Part shown: positions 44,091 through 51,707 of the stretch, piece by piece
How the letters are laid out: every line of letters starts with the position of its first letter
Position numbering within the stretch: position 1 is the stretch's first letter
Source: Solimonas sp040066175
GTDB taxonomy: Bacteria > Pseudomonadota > Gammaproteobacteria > Nevskiales > Nevskiaceae
Assembly (NCBI RefSeq): GCF_040066175.1
Contig: NZ_JBEAAM010000010.1
Coordinates: 75,796-139,795 of the forward strand
DNA length: 64,000 nt
Direction of reading: 5' to 3'
The notes under the pieces: model-generated
Databases searched by the model: none
Told to the model about the DNA's origin: nothing
What the model saw: the letters and a program-made list of their open reading frames with translations, nothing else
Position numbers and translations under genes: made by a program

Positions 44091-44195
44091 TCAGTCGTCC
44101 CCGCCGCCGTCCATTCGGCCGAGCGCGGCGAAAAAGAACACCACGGCCAGCGTGACCAGCATCCCCGTCACATAGCCTGCGACGAACAAGGCCAT
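44091..44195 (-). CDS. 34-residue single-helix membrane microprotein (GYxTGM type, short copy)
   Basis: MALFVAGYVTGMLVTLAVVF is one membrane helix, followed by FFAALGRMDGGGDD, an acidic end. GGGAGG stands at good spacing before the ATG at 44195. Similarity to the N-terminal helix of the 65-residue neighbour, same strand and order, supports both being real and tandemly duplicated. It is below usual gene-calling cut-offs. The function is unknown; such helices often regulate a larger membrane protein. UPF0114, encoded just upstream in the same direction, is a possible partner by position. Confidence 0.6.
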   Translation of the reverse strand: MALFVAGYVTGMLVTLAVVFFFAALGRMDGGGDD

Positions 44196-44212
44196 GGCGC
44201 CCTCCCTGCCGC

Positions 44213-44240
44213 CCCCGTGTAGGAGAACTCCTACACGGGG
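44213..44240. other. perfect 13-bp inverted repeat upstream of the microprotein gene
   Basis: Arms CCCCGTGTAGGAG and CTCCTACACGGGG are separated by only AA. The site ends 18 bases before the microprotein start and 47 bases after the UPF0114 stop. It is either a strong mRNA hairpin or an operator with a GTGTAGGAG half-site. No T-run follows. Confidence 0.6.
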
Positions 44241-44287
44241 CGGCGGGAGGTCGGAATGGGGGAATCCCTCAAGTCCGCGCGCGGCCG

Positions 44288-44887
44288 TCAGTGCTCCGCC
44301 TCGCGGCCGTTGCGGCGGGCCGCCGCGTGCATCAGCCGGTCGGTCCAGGCGATGCCCAGCGCCGAGACGATGAAGGCGAGGTGGATGAAGGTCTGCCACA
44401 TCACGCCGGTCTCGGTCACGGTCGTGCAGCGCACGCCCGGCTCGACCGCGCCGCACAGCGGCAGGCCGCCGGCGATGGCGCCGGCCTCGATGAACGTCTT
44501 CAGCAGGTGGATCGAGGAGATGCCGATGATCGCCATCGCCAGCTTGACCTTGAGCACCGAGGCGTTGACGTGGCTGAGCCACTCCGGCTGGTCGGGATGC
44601 GTCTCCAGGCGCAGGCGCGACACGAAGGTCTCGTAGCCGCCGACGATGACCATGACCAGCAGGTTGGAGATCATCACGACGTCGATCAGCGCCAGGACGA
44701 TCAGCATGACCTCCTGTTCGCCCAGATCGAGGGCACCGTGCACCAGGTGCCAGAGCTCCTTGAGGAACAGCACCACATAGACACCCTGGGCGAGGATCAG
44801 GCCCAGATACAGCGGCAGTTGCAGCCAGCGCGACGAGAAGATCAGCGCCGGCAGCGGAGCCAGCGCCCTTTCGGAGACGGACGACAT
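44288..44887 (-). CDS. UPF0114 / YqhA-family (TIGR00645) membrane protein
   Basis: This 199-residue inner-membrane protein has three to four helices and matches the YqhA/UPF0114 family: FSSRWLQLPLYLGLILAQGVY at the start, LIDVVMISNLLVMVIVGGYETFVSRL in the middle and KLAMAIIGISSIHLLKTFI later. Only a few members have been studied and the molecular role is not established. The ATG at 44887 fits the family. It is the first of three same-direction genes, the others being the two small membrane proteins. Confidence 0.88.
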   Translation of the reverse strand: MSSVSERALAPLPALIFSSRWLQLPLYLGLILAQGVYVVLFLKELWHLVHGALDLGEQEVMLIVLALIDVVMISNLLVMVIVGGYETFVSRLRLETHPDQPEWLSHVNASVLKVKLAMAIIGISSIHLLKTFIEAGAIAGGLPLCGAVEPGVRCTTVTETGVMWQTFIHLAFIVSALGIAWTDRLMHAAARRNGREAEH

Positions 44888-44973
44888 GAGATCGGTGCGA
44901 CGTATCAGGGGAAACGGCGCGCGATCTTACTAAGCCCCTCGCCGGTAAAGCCACCTCCCGAACCGCGGACCGG

Positions 44974-45420
44974 CTACGACGCCAGCTGCGCGCGCAGGCC
45001 GAGGATCGCCTGGTGACGTCGCCGCGCGCCCTCGTACTGGCGCTCCAGCAGGGCATGCACCGAGGGCGTGGTGTCCCATTCGACCGCGTCGGCGAGCAGG
45101 GTTTCGGCCTCGTTCTCGTCGCGCTCGACCTCGTCGAGAATGACGCGCTCGTCGCGGCCCAGTGCGGTAACCTTCAAGTGCATCCACGTGCGGTGCAGCG
45201 TGTTGCCGAAACTGCCGATCTCGCGCGGGTGCCCGCCCAGGCCGCGGACCACGTCCTGCAGCTCGTGCGCGGACTCGCCGAGGAAGCGCGAGTACTCGAT
45301 CAGCGCCGAGCGCAGGCTTTCGTGATGCGCCTCCTCGGCGGCGGCGCGCAGGCAGGCCTCGCCGTTCTTCTCGGTGACGATCAGCCGGTTGAGCATTGAG
45401 ATGGTATCGACCGTGCTCAT
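44974..45420 (-). CDS. PA2169-type four-helix-bundle protein (DUF2383)
   Basis: This 148-residue, all-helical, soluble protein resembles the PA2169/DUF2383 group, whose four-helix bundle is ferritin-like. Acidic and His residues suited to metal binding occur (NGEACLRAAAEEAHHES, RFLGESAHELQDVV, and RDENEAETLLADAVE). The ATG follows GGATGAGGAG. It is upstream of, and in the same direction as, UPF0114, 86 bases away. Members are often stress-induced; the precise role is unknown. Confidence 0.85.
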   Translation of the reverse strand: MSTVDTISMLNRLIVTEKNGEACLRAAAEEAHHESLRSALIEYSRFLGESAHELQDVVRGLGGHPREIGSFGNTLHRTWMHLKVTALGRDERVILDEVERDENEAETLLADAVEWDTTPSVHALLERQYEGARRRHQAILGLRAQLAS

Positions 45421-45584
45421 GACATGAACTCCTCATCCAGAGTGACGGACTCGCCGCATCCGGTCATGCCACAGCGTCACCGCGCTTCCGGCTCGTGCCG
45501 CGCGGAACACGCGGCGGCAGGCGGTGCGGCCCAGAGCTTCAGCGTAGCGCTGTCCCGCGTCGCCGACCAGCCCCGCCGCGACGG

Positions 45585-46937
45585 TCAATGCCCGCGGCGC
45601 ACGGCGGCCTGCGGGCTGAACATCTGCGGACGCAGATCGGTGCGATTGAGCCGCCACCAGCCGCTGCCGGCCTCGTTGACCAGGTAACCGGCCTCGTAGG
45701 CCCGCGCCGTCAGGTCGTGATAGACCGACACGCCGCGGTGAAACGCCTGGGCGTCGGGTGCATAGCGGAAGGTGATCAGCGCGACCCGGTACAGCTCGCC
45801 GCGCATGTCGTAGTTGTCGGCCAGCGGCGCCATCCAGGTGTCCTCGTCGGCGTAGATCACGCGCCGGCCATAGATGTGGCGAAAACCCGGCTTGAGCCGG
45901 CCTTCGATGACCCAGACCCGGTGCAGCTCGTAGCGCAGGTAGTCCGGATTGAGCGAGTGCGGGCCCAGCAGCGCCTGGTACGGCAGCGCGGGATCGTTGA
46001 CGCGGAAGTTGTGGTACGGGACATAGATCTCGCGCTTGCCGAGCAGCGTCCACTCGTAACGTTCGGGCGAGCCATTGAAGGCGTGGTCGTCGTCCACCGT
46101 GCGCAGCCCGGACGGCGGCGTCGGGTAGTCGAAGGCGATGTCCGGCGCCTGGCGCAGGCGTCGCGTGCCGGGGCTGTAGGCCCAGACATGCGTGCTGCCG
46201 TCGGCGAAATCGTTGGGCTGGAAACCGACGCCGATGCTGCCGCGGTCGCGCTGCGGCAGCAGGGTCTCGGTGAGGAAATACGCCGCGGCCGGGTCCTGGT
46301 TGTCGCCGCGCTTGGCCGGATCGGCGGCGACGATCAGCGTCTGGTAGCTCATGCGTCCCCAGTTGACCGCGCCGCTGGCGAACACCCCGGCGATGTCGAA
46401 GGTGGCGGTCTCGTTCCAGACCGTGGTCGGCCGCAGCACGTTCCAGATCGCTTCGAGGCCGGTGGCCGGGAACGGAAACGGGATCGCGCCGCTCTGCCCG
46501 GTCACGCCCAGACCGTCGTGGACCAGGCGCGCGTGCGCGGCGTTGTGGCGGACGGCGGTGCAGGCCCAGTCCGGCAGGCGGAAGTCGCGGTGACTCGGAT
46601 AGACCGGGATCCGGTAGTCCGGGTACCGGCGCAGCAGCGCCTTCTGCCCGTCGGTCAGGCGCTCGGCGTGTTCGGCCAGGTTCGCGGCCGTGATCGTGAA
46701 CAGCGGTTTTTCGTCGGCGTATGGGCCGGGGTCGTAGCCGCCCGGATTCTTCAGCCCCGGCCAGCGGCCCAGCCACTTGCCGCTGTATTCCGCGACCCCG
46801 CTGGCGCTGCCGGCGCGTTCGGCGCCGATGCAGGTCAGCGCCGGGCCGTCGAGCGCCTCGATGGGTGCCGGCACCGGTGCCGCCGCGGCGGCGCACCAGA
46901 CCAGCGCCAGCGCGATGCCGGCGGCCGCCGTCCTCAC
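45585..46937 (-). CDS. DUF1329-family exported protein
   Basis: This 450-residue protein has a signal peptide (TAAAGIALALVWCAAAAA) and the DUF1329 features IPVYPSHRDFRLPDW, NDFADGSTHVWAYSPGTRRLR, and RYELHRVWVIEGRLKPGFRH-type sequence. DUF1329 proteins are periplasmic or outer-membrane-associated and regularly co-occur with DUF1302 proteins in degraders of hydrophobic compounds. I chose the GTG at 46937, which overlaps the TGA of the NTF2-fold gene (GTGA) and is followed at once by the signal peptide; an upstream ATG at 47045 would bury that signal. The two DUF1302 genes at 58748-62663 are likely functional partners, by family knowledge. Confidence 0.87.
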   Translation of the reverse strand: MRTAAAGIALALVWCAAAAAPVPAPIEALDGPALTCIGAERAGSASGVAEYSGKWLGRWPGLKNPGGYDPGPYADEKPLFTITAANLAEHAERLTDGQKALLRRYPDYRIPVYPSHRDFRLPDWACTAVRHNAAHARLVHDGLGVTGQSGAIPFPFPATGLEAIWNVLRPTTVWNETATFDIAGVFASGAVNWGRMSYQTLIVAADPAKRGDNQDPAAAYFLTETLLPQRDRGSIGVGFQPNDFADGSTHVWAYSPGTRRLRQAPDIAFDYPTPPSGLRTVDDDHAFNGSPERYEWTLLGKREIYVPYHNFRVNDPALPYQALLGPHSLNPDYLRYELHRVWVIEGRLKPGFRHIYGRRVIYADEDTWMAPLADNYDMRGELYRVALITFRYAPDAQAFHRGVSVYHDLTARAYEAGYLVNEAGSGWWRLNRTDLRPQMFSPQAAVRRGH

Positions 46938-47434
46938 GCCGGCGACGGCGGCGTGCGGCCGGCGAACAAGGCCTTCGCGGCCTCGCCGGAGATGTCCAGC
47001 ACCAGCGTCGAGGTGGCAACGAAGCGGGTCTTGGCGATCTTCCACTGTGCGCCGGCCTTCACGTACTCGTCCTCGTAGTAGCCGGCCAGCTGCGTGAGCG
47101 TGCGCTCCTGCGTGTTGATCAGGAAGTAATGCAGGCTCCAGGTACCGCGCGCGCGCGCGGCATCGGGGATCTCGATCTGCGGATTGGCGCCGTGGTGCAG
47201 CTCGACCATGTGATCGTGGCAGCCCACCTTGCGGAACAGCTCGACCAGGGCATCGGCGGTGGTGAAGCGGCCGACCACGCCGTAATCGATGTCCACCGGG
47301 CCGTCGGCGAAGCAGGCGCGCATGCCGGCCGGGTCCTTGCGATCGCAGCAGAACAGGTAGCGCGCCTTGAGGCTGCGGATCGCCTCGATGTCCTCCAGCA
47401 CCTGCACGCGCCGCGCCAGATCGTCCGCCTGCAT
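46934..47434 (-). CDS. NTF2-fold SnoaL-like protein
   Basis: This 166-residue protein has EDIEAIRSLKARYLFCCDRKDPAGM at the start and WKIAKTRFVATSTLVLDI near the end, a SnoaL_4/NTF2-type layout. It has a probable active-site Asp (FADGPVDIDYG) and His residues (HDHMVELHHG) in the cavity region, as in small dehydratases. No signal peptide. It is coupled by GTGA to the DUF1329 gene. The ATG at 47434 has no strong RBS. The function cannot be assigned; it is one of four NTF2-fold proteins in the window including KSI. Confidence 0.82.
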   Translation of the reverse strand: MQADDLARRVQVLEDIEAIRSLKARYLFCCDRKDPAGMRACFADGPVDIDYGVVGRFTTADALVELFRKVGCHDHMVELHHGANPQIEIPDAARARGTWSLHYFLINTQERTLTQLAGYYEDEYVKAGAQWKIAKTRFVATSTLVLDISGEAAKALFAGRTPPSPA

Positions 47435-47517
47435 CGTCGTCCCCCGGATGGATGTCGCGGCGAGTTCAGCGCAGGCCGTGGCGCGGCGAATCCCCCATTC
47501 GGCTGAGGCCCCTCCCC

Positions 47518-47533
47518 TCGTCCGAACTGACGA
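47518..47533 (+). promoter_or_regulatory. steroid-box candidate 8 (TCGTCCGAACTGACGA)
   Basis: On the plus strand TAAGGT (47556-47561) begins exactly 23 bases beyond the repeat, identical to the hexamer at box 9. This promoter points to the histidine kinase gene, whose start is 109 bases away. The minus-strand NTF2-fold gene is 84 bases away but has no -10 at the right place. Confidence 0.6.
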
Positions 47534-47641
47534 CGCCGGAGTCCGCCGCCGTGTCTAAGGTCGGGCATCTGGGGGAATAGCGGCCGGCCGTGCATGGGCG
47601 CCGTCGCCGCTGCCGGGGCGAGTTCGAACGGGGGACAAGGG

Positions 47642-49483
47642 ATGAATTGGCGCAAGCTTCTGCCGATCGTGGCGGTTCTGCTGGCCGCTGCGGCCATTGG
47701 CGTACTGGCGTTCCTGGTCCGCATGACGCAGACCGTGGACAACGCCCAGCACCTCGAGCGCCTGAGGAAGATCCGCGTCGTCGATGCCCTCGACGTGAGC
47801 CTCAACCGCGCCGTCACGCAGGTCGGCGTCAGCACGCTGTCCAACATCGAGGATGCACGCGCGGCCATCACCGCCCAGCTCGGCGACGCGCTGGACGCGC
47901 TGGAAAAGGGCGACGACGCGGTCCGCGGCCTGTCGCCGGCGATCGATGCCGCGCTGGACACGTTCCTCGACACGATCGAAGCCAAGTTCGAACTGGCCTA
48001 CGACTTCGAGATCCGCAACAGCCTCAACAGCGCGCGCATGATCCAGGGCATGGACGCCGTACCGGTGCTCGGCGACAAGTGGCTGGCGCTGATCGGCGAC
48101 ACGCCCGAGAACCAGGCACGCGTGCTGGTCAACCAGCTCAAGAGCGAGGTCACGACCTTCGGCGCGGTGCAGACACCGATGAACGAAGCCAACATCACCG
48201 GCCTGCTCGACCGCATCACCGCGCTGTCCGACGGCCAGCCGGAAGAAACCCAGGCCGCGGCGCGCGCGCTGCGCATGACCGTCTCCGGCGTGCTCGCCGA
48301 CAAGAAGGACCTGGTCGGCCGCATCTCCGGCTTCCTGTCCAAGCCGACCGCGGACGAGCTGCAGGCGCTCGAACAGGCCTACATGGACTGGCACTCCGGT
48401 CAGGTGGCGATCGCCAATCAGTATCGCCTCTACCTCGCCGCCTACGCGGCGATCCTGCTGCTGGTGCTGGCCTGGCTCGGTCTGCGCCTGCGGCGCAGCT
48501 ACCGCGAACTGGACAAGGCCAACGACGAGCTCTCGCATGCCAACGAGCATCTCGAAGAACAGGTCGAGGCGCGCACCCGCGACCTGAGCCTCGCGCTCAA
48601 GGAACTGAAGGCCTCGCAGGCGCAGCTGATCCAGTCGGAGAAGATGGCCTCGCTCGGCCAGATGGTCGCCGGGGTCGCCCACGAGATCAACACGCCGCTC
48701 GGTTACGCGCGCAGCAACGCCGAGATCGTGCGCGGCTCGCTCGCCGACATCCGTAGTCTGGTCGAGGCGCAGACCCGCGCGCTGGACCTGCTGACCAGCG
48801 ACGGCGCCAGCGACGAGCAGGTGGCGCAGGCGCTGGAGGCGGCGCAGGGCATCGCCGAGTCGATCAACGCGCGCGAACTGGTCGGCGACCTCGACAACCT
48901 GCTCGGCGACACCGATCACGGCCTGCAGCAGATCGCCGAGCTGGTCGGCAGCCTCAAGGACTTCTCGCGCGTGGACCGCTCGCGCACCGACCTGTTCGAC
49001 ATCAACGACGGCATCGACTCGGCGCTGAAGATCTGCCACAACCAGCTCAAGCATCGCGTCGAGGTGGTCAAGTCGTACAGCAAGCTGCCGGCCGTCGAGT
49101 GCTCGCCGTCGCAGCTCAACCAGGTGTTCCTGAACCTGATCAACAACGCCGCGCAGGCGATCGACGGCAACGGCAAGATCTACATCCACACCGCCGCCGG
49201 TCCCAAGGGGGTGGCGATCCGCATCCTCGACACCGGCTGCGGCATGTCGGAGGAGGTGCGGGCACGCATCTTCGAACCCTTCTTCACGACCAAGCCGGTC
49301 GGCAAGGGCACCGGCCTGGGCTTGTCGATCGTGTACCGGATCATCGAGGATCACGGCGGCACCATCGAGGTGCGCTCGACGCCCGGCAAGGGCAGCGAGT
49401 TCACCGTCCACCTGCCCCTGAAGCAGTCCCGCGGCGCGGCCGCGGTGGCACCCAGCGCCGCCGCCGAGCCGGCGTTCGCCTGA
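47642..49483 (+). CDS. membrane sensor histidine kinase
   Basis: This 613-residue kinase has an N-terminal helix (LLPIVAVLLAAAAIGVLAFLV), a periplasmic helical sensor domain of about 245 residues, a second membrane helix (LAAYAAILLLVLAWLGL, about 275), a coiled coil (ELSHANEHLEEQVEARTRDLSLAL) and the catalytic core. Phosphoacceptor His347 is in GVAHEINTPLGY; the N-box (NQVFLNLINNAAQAI) and G-boxes (DTGCGMS, GKGTGLGLSIVY) are intact. The ATG follows GGGGGACAAGGG. The response regulator gene starts 30 bases later. The sensor stimulus is unknown. A box-type promoter upstream suggests it belongs to the steroid regulon. Confidence 0.92.
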   Translation: MNWRKLLPIVAVLLAAAAIGVLAFLVRMTQTVDNAQHLERLRKIRVVDALDVSLNRAVTQVGVSTLSNIEDARAAITAQLGDALDALEKGDDAVRGLSPAIDAALDTFLDTIEAKFELAYDFEIRNSLNSARMIQGMDAVPVLGDKWLALIGDTPENQARVLVNQLKSEVTTFGAVQTPMNEANITGLLDRITALSDGQPEETQAAARALRMTVSGVLADKKDLVGRISGFLSKPTADELQALEQAYMDWHSGQVAIANQYRLYLAAYAAILLLVLAWLGLRLRRSYRELDKANDELSHANEHLEEQVEARTRDLSLALKELKASQAQLIQSEKMASLGQMVAGVAHEINTPLGYARSNAEIVRGSLADIRSLVEAQTRALDLLTSDGASDEQVAQALEAAQGIAESINARELVGDLDNLLGDTDHGLQQIAELVGSLKDFSRVDRSRTDLFDINDGIDSALKICHNQLKHRVEVVKSYSKLPAVECSPSQLNQVFLNLINNAAQAIDGNGKIYIHTAAGPKGVAIRILDTGCGMSEEVRARIFEPFFTTKPVGKGTGLGLSIVYRIIEDHGGTIEVRSTPGKGSEFTVHLPLKQSRGAAAVAPSAAAEPAFA

Positions 49484-49513
49484 TCCCCAACCGCCGACCC
49501 GGAAGCCGTTGCG

Positions 49514-50446
49514 ATGAACGAAACCACCAAAGCGCGCGTGCTGTTCGTCGATGACGAGGCGCGCATCCTGACGACGATGCGGATGCTGTTCCGCGGCCAG
49601 TACGAGGTGTTCACCGCGAACAGTGGCCAGGAGGCGCTGGAGCTGCTCAAGACCCAGCCGGTCGATGTCATCGTCAGCGACCAGCGCATGCCGGGCATGA
49701 CCGGCATCGAACTGCTGCGCGCGGCACGCGAGCTCAACACGCACGCGATGCGCATCCTGCTGACCGGCTACTCCGATCTCAATGCGATCATCGGCTCGAT
49801 CAACGAGGGCGAGATCTTCCGCTTCATCAACAAACCCTGGTCGAACGAGGACCTGACGACCACCGTCGCACGTGCGGTGACCGCCGCGCGCGCCAGCGCC
49901 GCCGCGACGACGCACGCCGAGGGCGCAGCACCAGCCCCCGGCGCGCCACCGGCCGTGCTCGTGCTCGACGACGATGCCGAGGTGCCGGCGAAGATCCAGG
50001 CCATCCTCGGCGGCGATTTCCGCGTCGTCGGCGCGACGACGATGGACGAGGCGGTCGGCCTGCTGGAACAGGAACGCATCGGCGTGATCGTCTCCGACAC
50101 GCGCGTGCAGGACAATCCGGTCATCAACCTGATCGGCACGCTCAAGCAGCATCATCCGGAGCTGGTCTCGGTGATCCTCACCGAGCGCGCCGACGCCGGG
50201 ACCGCGATCGAGCTGATCAACCAGGGGCAGGTGTATCGCTTCATCACCAAGCCGATCCACGACAGCCAGTGCAAGATCACCGTCAGTTCCGCGCTGCGTC
50301 AGCATCACCGCCTGGCGCAGACGCCCGAGCTCACGCGCCGCTACGAAGTCGCCGCGCCGGTGCAGGCGCCGCCACCCGGCTCGCAGACCGGCAAGCTGAT
50401 GGACCGCATCCGCGGCCTGCGCACGGTGGTCAAGCGCTGGGTGTGA
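49514..50446 (+). CDS. response regulator with two receiver domains and no output domain
   Basis: This 310-residue protein has two REC domains. The first (1-125) has acidic pocket DDE, phospho-Asp56 (VSDQRMPG), Thr in LLTGYSD and Lys in FINKPW. The second (147-270) has DDD, Asp195 (VSDTRV), Thr in ILTERAD and Lys in FITKPI. Both look able to be phosphorylated. The C-terminal 40 residues contain a Pro-rich stretch and a basic helix, RIRGLRTVVKRWV. There is no DNA-binding, enzymatic or EAL/HD-GYP output domain. It probably acts by protein contacts or passes phosphate on. It is in operon with the kinase. Confidence 0.9.
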   Translation: MNETTKARVLFVDDEARILTTMRMLFRGQYEVFTANSGQEALELLKTQPVDVIVSDQRMPGMTGIELLRAARELNTHAMRILLTGYSDLNAIIGSINEGEIFRFINKPWSNEDLTTTVARAVTAARASAAATTHAEGAAPAPGAPPAVLVLDDDAEVPAKIQAILGGDFRVVGATTMDEAVGLLEQERIGVIVSDTRVQDNPVINLIGTLKQHHPELVSVILTERADAGTAIELINQGQVYRFITKPIHDSQCKITVSSALRQHHRLAQTPELTRRYEVAAPVQAPPPGSQTGKLMDRIRGLRTVVKRWV

Positions 50447-50522
50447 GAAGGCGCCGGGACTCGTCGAAGCGCGCTCGCTCTGCTGTTGGCGATTCCCGAT
50501 CCTCCACTCCCGCCTTGCGTTC

Positions 50523-50538
50523 TCATGCAAACAGGTGA
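50523..50538 (+). promoter_or_regulatory. steroid-box candidate 9 (TCATGCAAACAGGTGA)
   Basis: The repeat is followed exactly 23 bases later by TAAGGT (50561-50566), the same hexamer as at box 8; the flanking bases TCG after it are shared too. It excludes the GTG at 50535, which would lie inside the box, as a start and supports TTG at 50595, 57 bases downstream. Confidence 0.6.
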
Positions 50539-50594
50539 AGCTCCGCGCACCGGCCACGCTTAAGGTCGATACTCGTGCACGGCGGAGCGGAAAC

Positions 50595-51707
50595 TTGGGG
50601 GAGCGCGACATCGACGAAGCGGTGCGGAGCGGACGGCTCTGGGACGAGTTCTGCGACGGCCTCAAGCAGGCCGGCCGGCAGATCCTGCGCCCGGAGGCGG
50701 CGGCGACGATGCTCGACCGCGCCGAGGGCTGGCGCTATCTGACGCGACTGCTGCGCATCGGCCTGGAGATGCACCTGGAGTGCGCGGATCCGGACTTTCC
50801 GGCGTTCTTCATGCCTTCGCACGAGACCGGCAAGATCGGCGCCGACAATCCCGACAACCTGTATCTGATGGCACGCATCAGCGGCGCCCACGAGTACGTG
50901 ATCCGCGGCCAGCGCGGCACCGTGCCCTACCTGAGCTTCGGCAGCCAGAAGGGCGGCTACGAAACCGACGGCAGGATGGAGCAGACCGGCTTTCTCGACG
51001 CCAGGGACCTGCAGCTCGATGCCGACGGCCGCTTCGAGATCGTGCTGAGCCGCACACCGCAGCCCGGCAACTGGCTCCAGCTGGACGCCGCGAGCAATGC
51101 GATCATCGTGCGGCAGACCTTCATGGACCGACAGACCGAGCGGCCGGCGCAGCTGACGATCGCGCGCCGACACGGCGATGCGCGGCCGCAGCCGCTGTCC
51201 GCAGAACGCATCCACACCGGCCTCAAGCGCAGCGCGGCATTCGTGCAGGGCACCGCGCAGGTCTTCGCCGACTGGGCGCAGAGCTACCTGCCCCACGTGA
51301 ACCAGCTGCCGCTCGCCGACCAGGACGTCTGCCAGCGCGCCGGCGGCGATCCCAACATCCTCTACTACCACTCGGCCTGGCAGCTCGCCGACGACGAGGC
51401 GCTGCTGATCCACCTGCCGCGCATTCCCGAGTGCCGGTTCTGGAACCTGCAGATCAACAACTGGTGGATGGAGTCGCTGGACTACCGCTACCACCGCGTG
51501 CACCACAACGCGCATTCCGCGCAGGTCGCACCGGACGGCAGCGTGACGCTGGTGCTGGCGCACCGCGATCCCGGCCATCCGAACTGGCTCGAAACCGCCG
51601 GTCACCAGCGCGGCACGATGTGCCTGCGCTGGGTCGGCGCGCGCGAGGCGGTGCAGCCGCAGACGCGCGTCGTGAAACTTGCCGACCTTGCCGCGGAGCA
51701 CAGATGA
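50595..51707 (+). CDS. DUF1214-family protein
   Basis: This protein of about 370 residues carries a C-terminal DUF1214 domain: ILYYHSAWQLADDEALLIHLP, CRFWNLQINNWWMESLDY and VTLVLAHRDPGHPNWL. The domain is found in enzymes and binding proteins of unclear role, often with a DUF1254 partner, here absent. The N-terminal helices (WDEFCDGLKQAGRQILRPE, RYLTRLLRIGLEMHLECAD) recall other proteins found with sulfotransferase-like genes. I prefer TTG at 50595 (GGCGGAG upstream); ATC at 50610 after GGGGGAG is another option. It overlaps the sulfotransferase gene by ATGA, so the two act together. Confidence 0.75.
   Translation: MGERDIDEAVRSGRLWDEFCDGLKQAGRQILRPEAAATMLDRAEGWRYLTRLLRIGLEMHLECADPDFPAFFMPSHETGKIGADNPDNLYLMARISGAHEYVIRGQRGTVPYLSFGSQKGGYETDGRMEQTGFLDARDLQLDADGRFEIVLSRTPQPGNWLQLDAASNAIIVRQTFMDRQTERPAQLTIARRHGDARPQPLSAERIHTGLKRSAAFVQGTAQVFADWAQSYLPHVNQLPLADQDVCQRAGGDPNILYYHSAWQLADDEALLIHLPRIPECRFWNLQINNWWMESLDYRYHRVHHNAHSAQVAPDGSVTLVLAHRDPGHPNWLETAGHQRGTMCLRWVGAREAVQPQTRVVKLADLAAEHR

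Noticed and set aside
45433..45448. TCATCCAGAGTGACGG as a twelfth steroid-box
   Set aside because: It overlaps the ribosome binding site of the DUF2383 gene 13 bases before its start and has no -10 at the expected distance.
50535..50594. GTG at 50535 as the start of the DUF1214 protein
   Set aside because: It lies inside a box-type promoter element and upstream of the predicted transcription start; TTG at 50595 has a better ribosome binding site.
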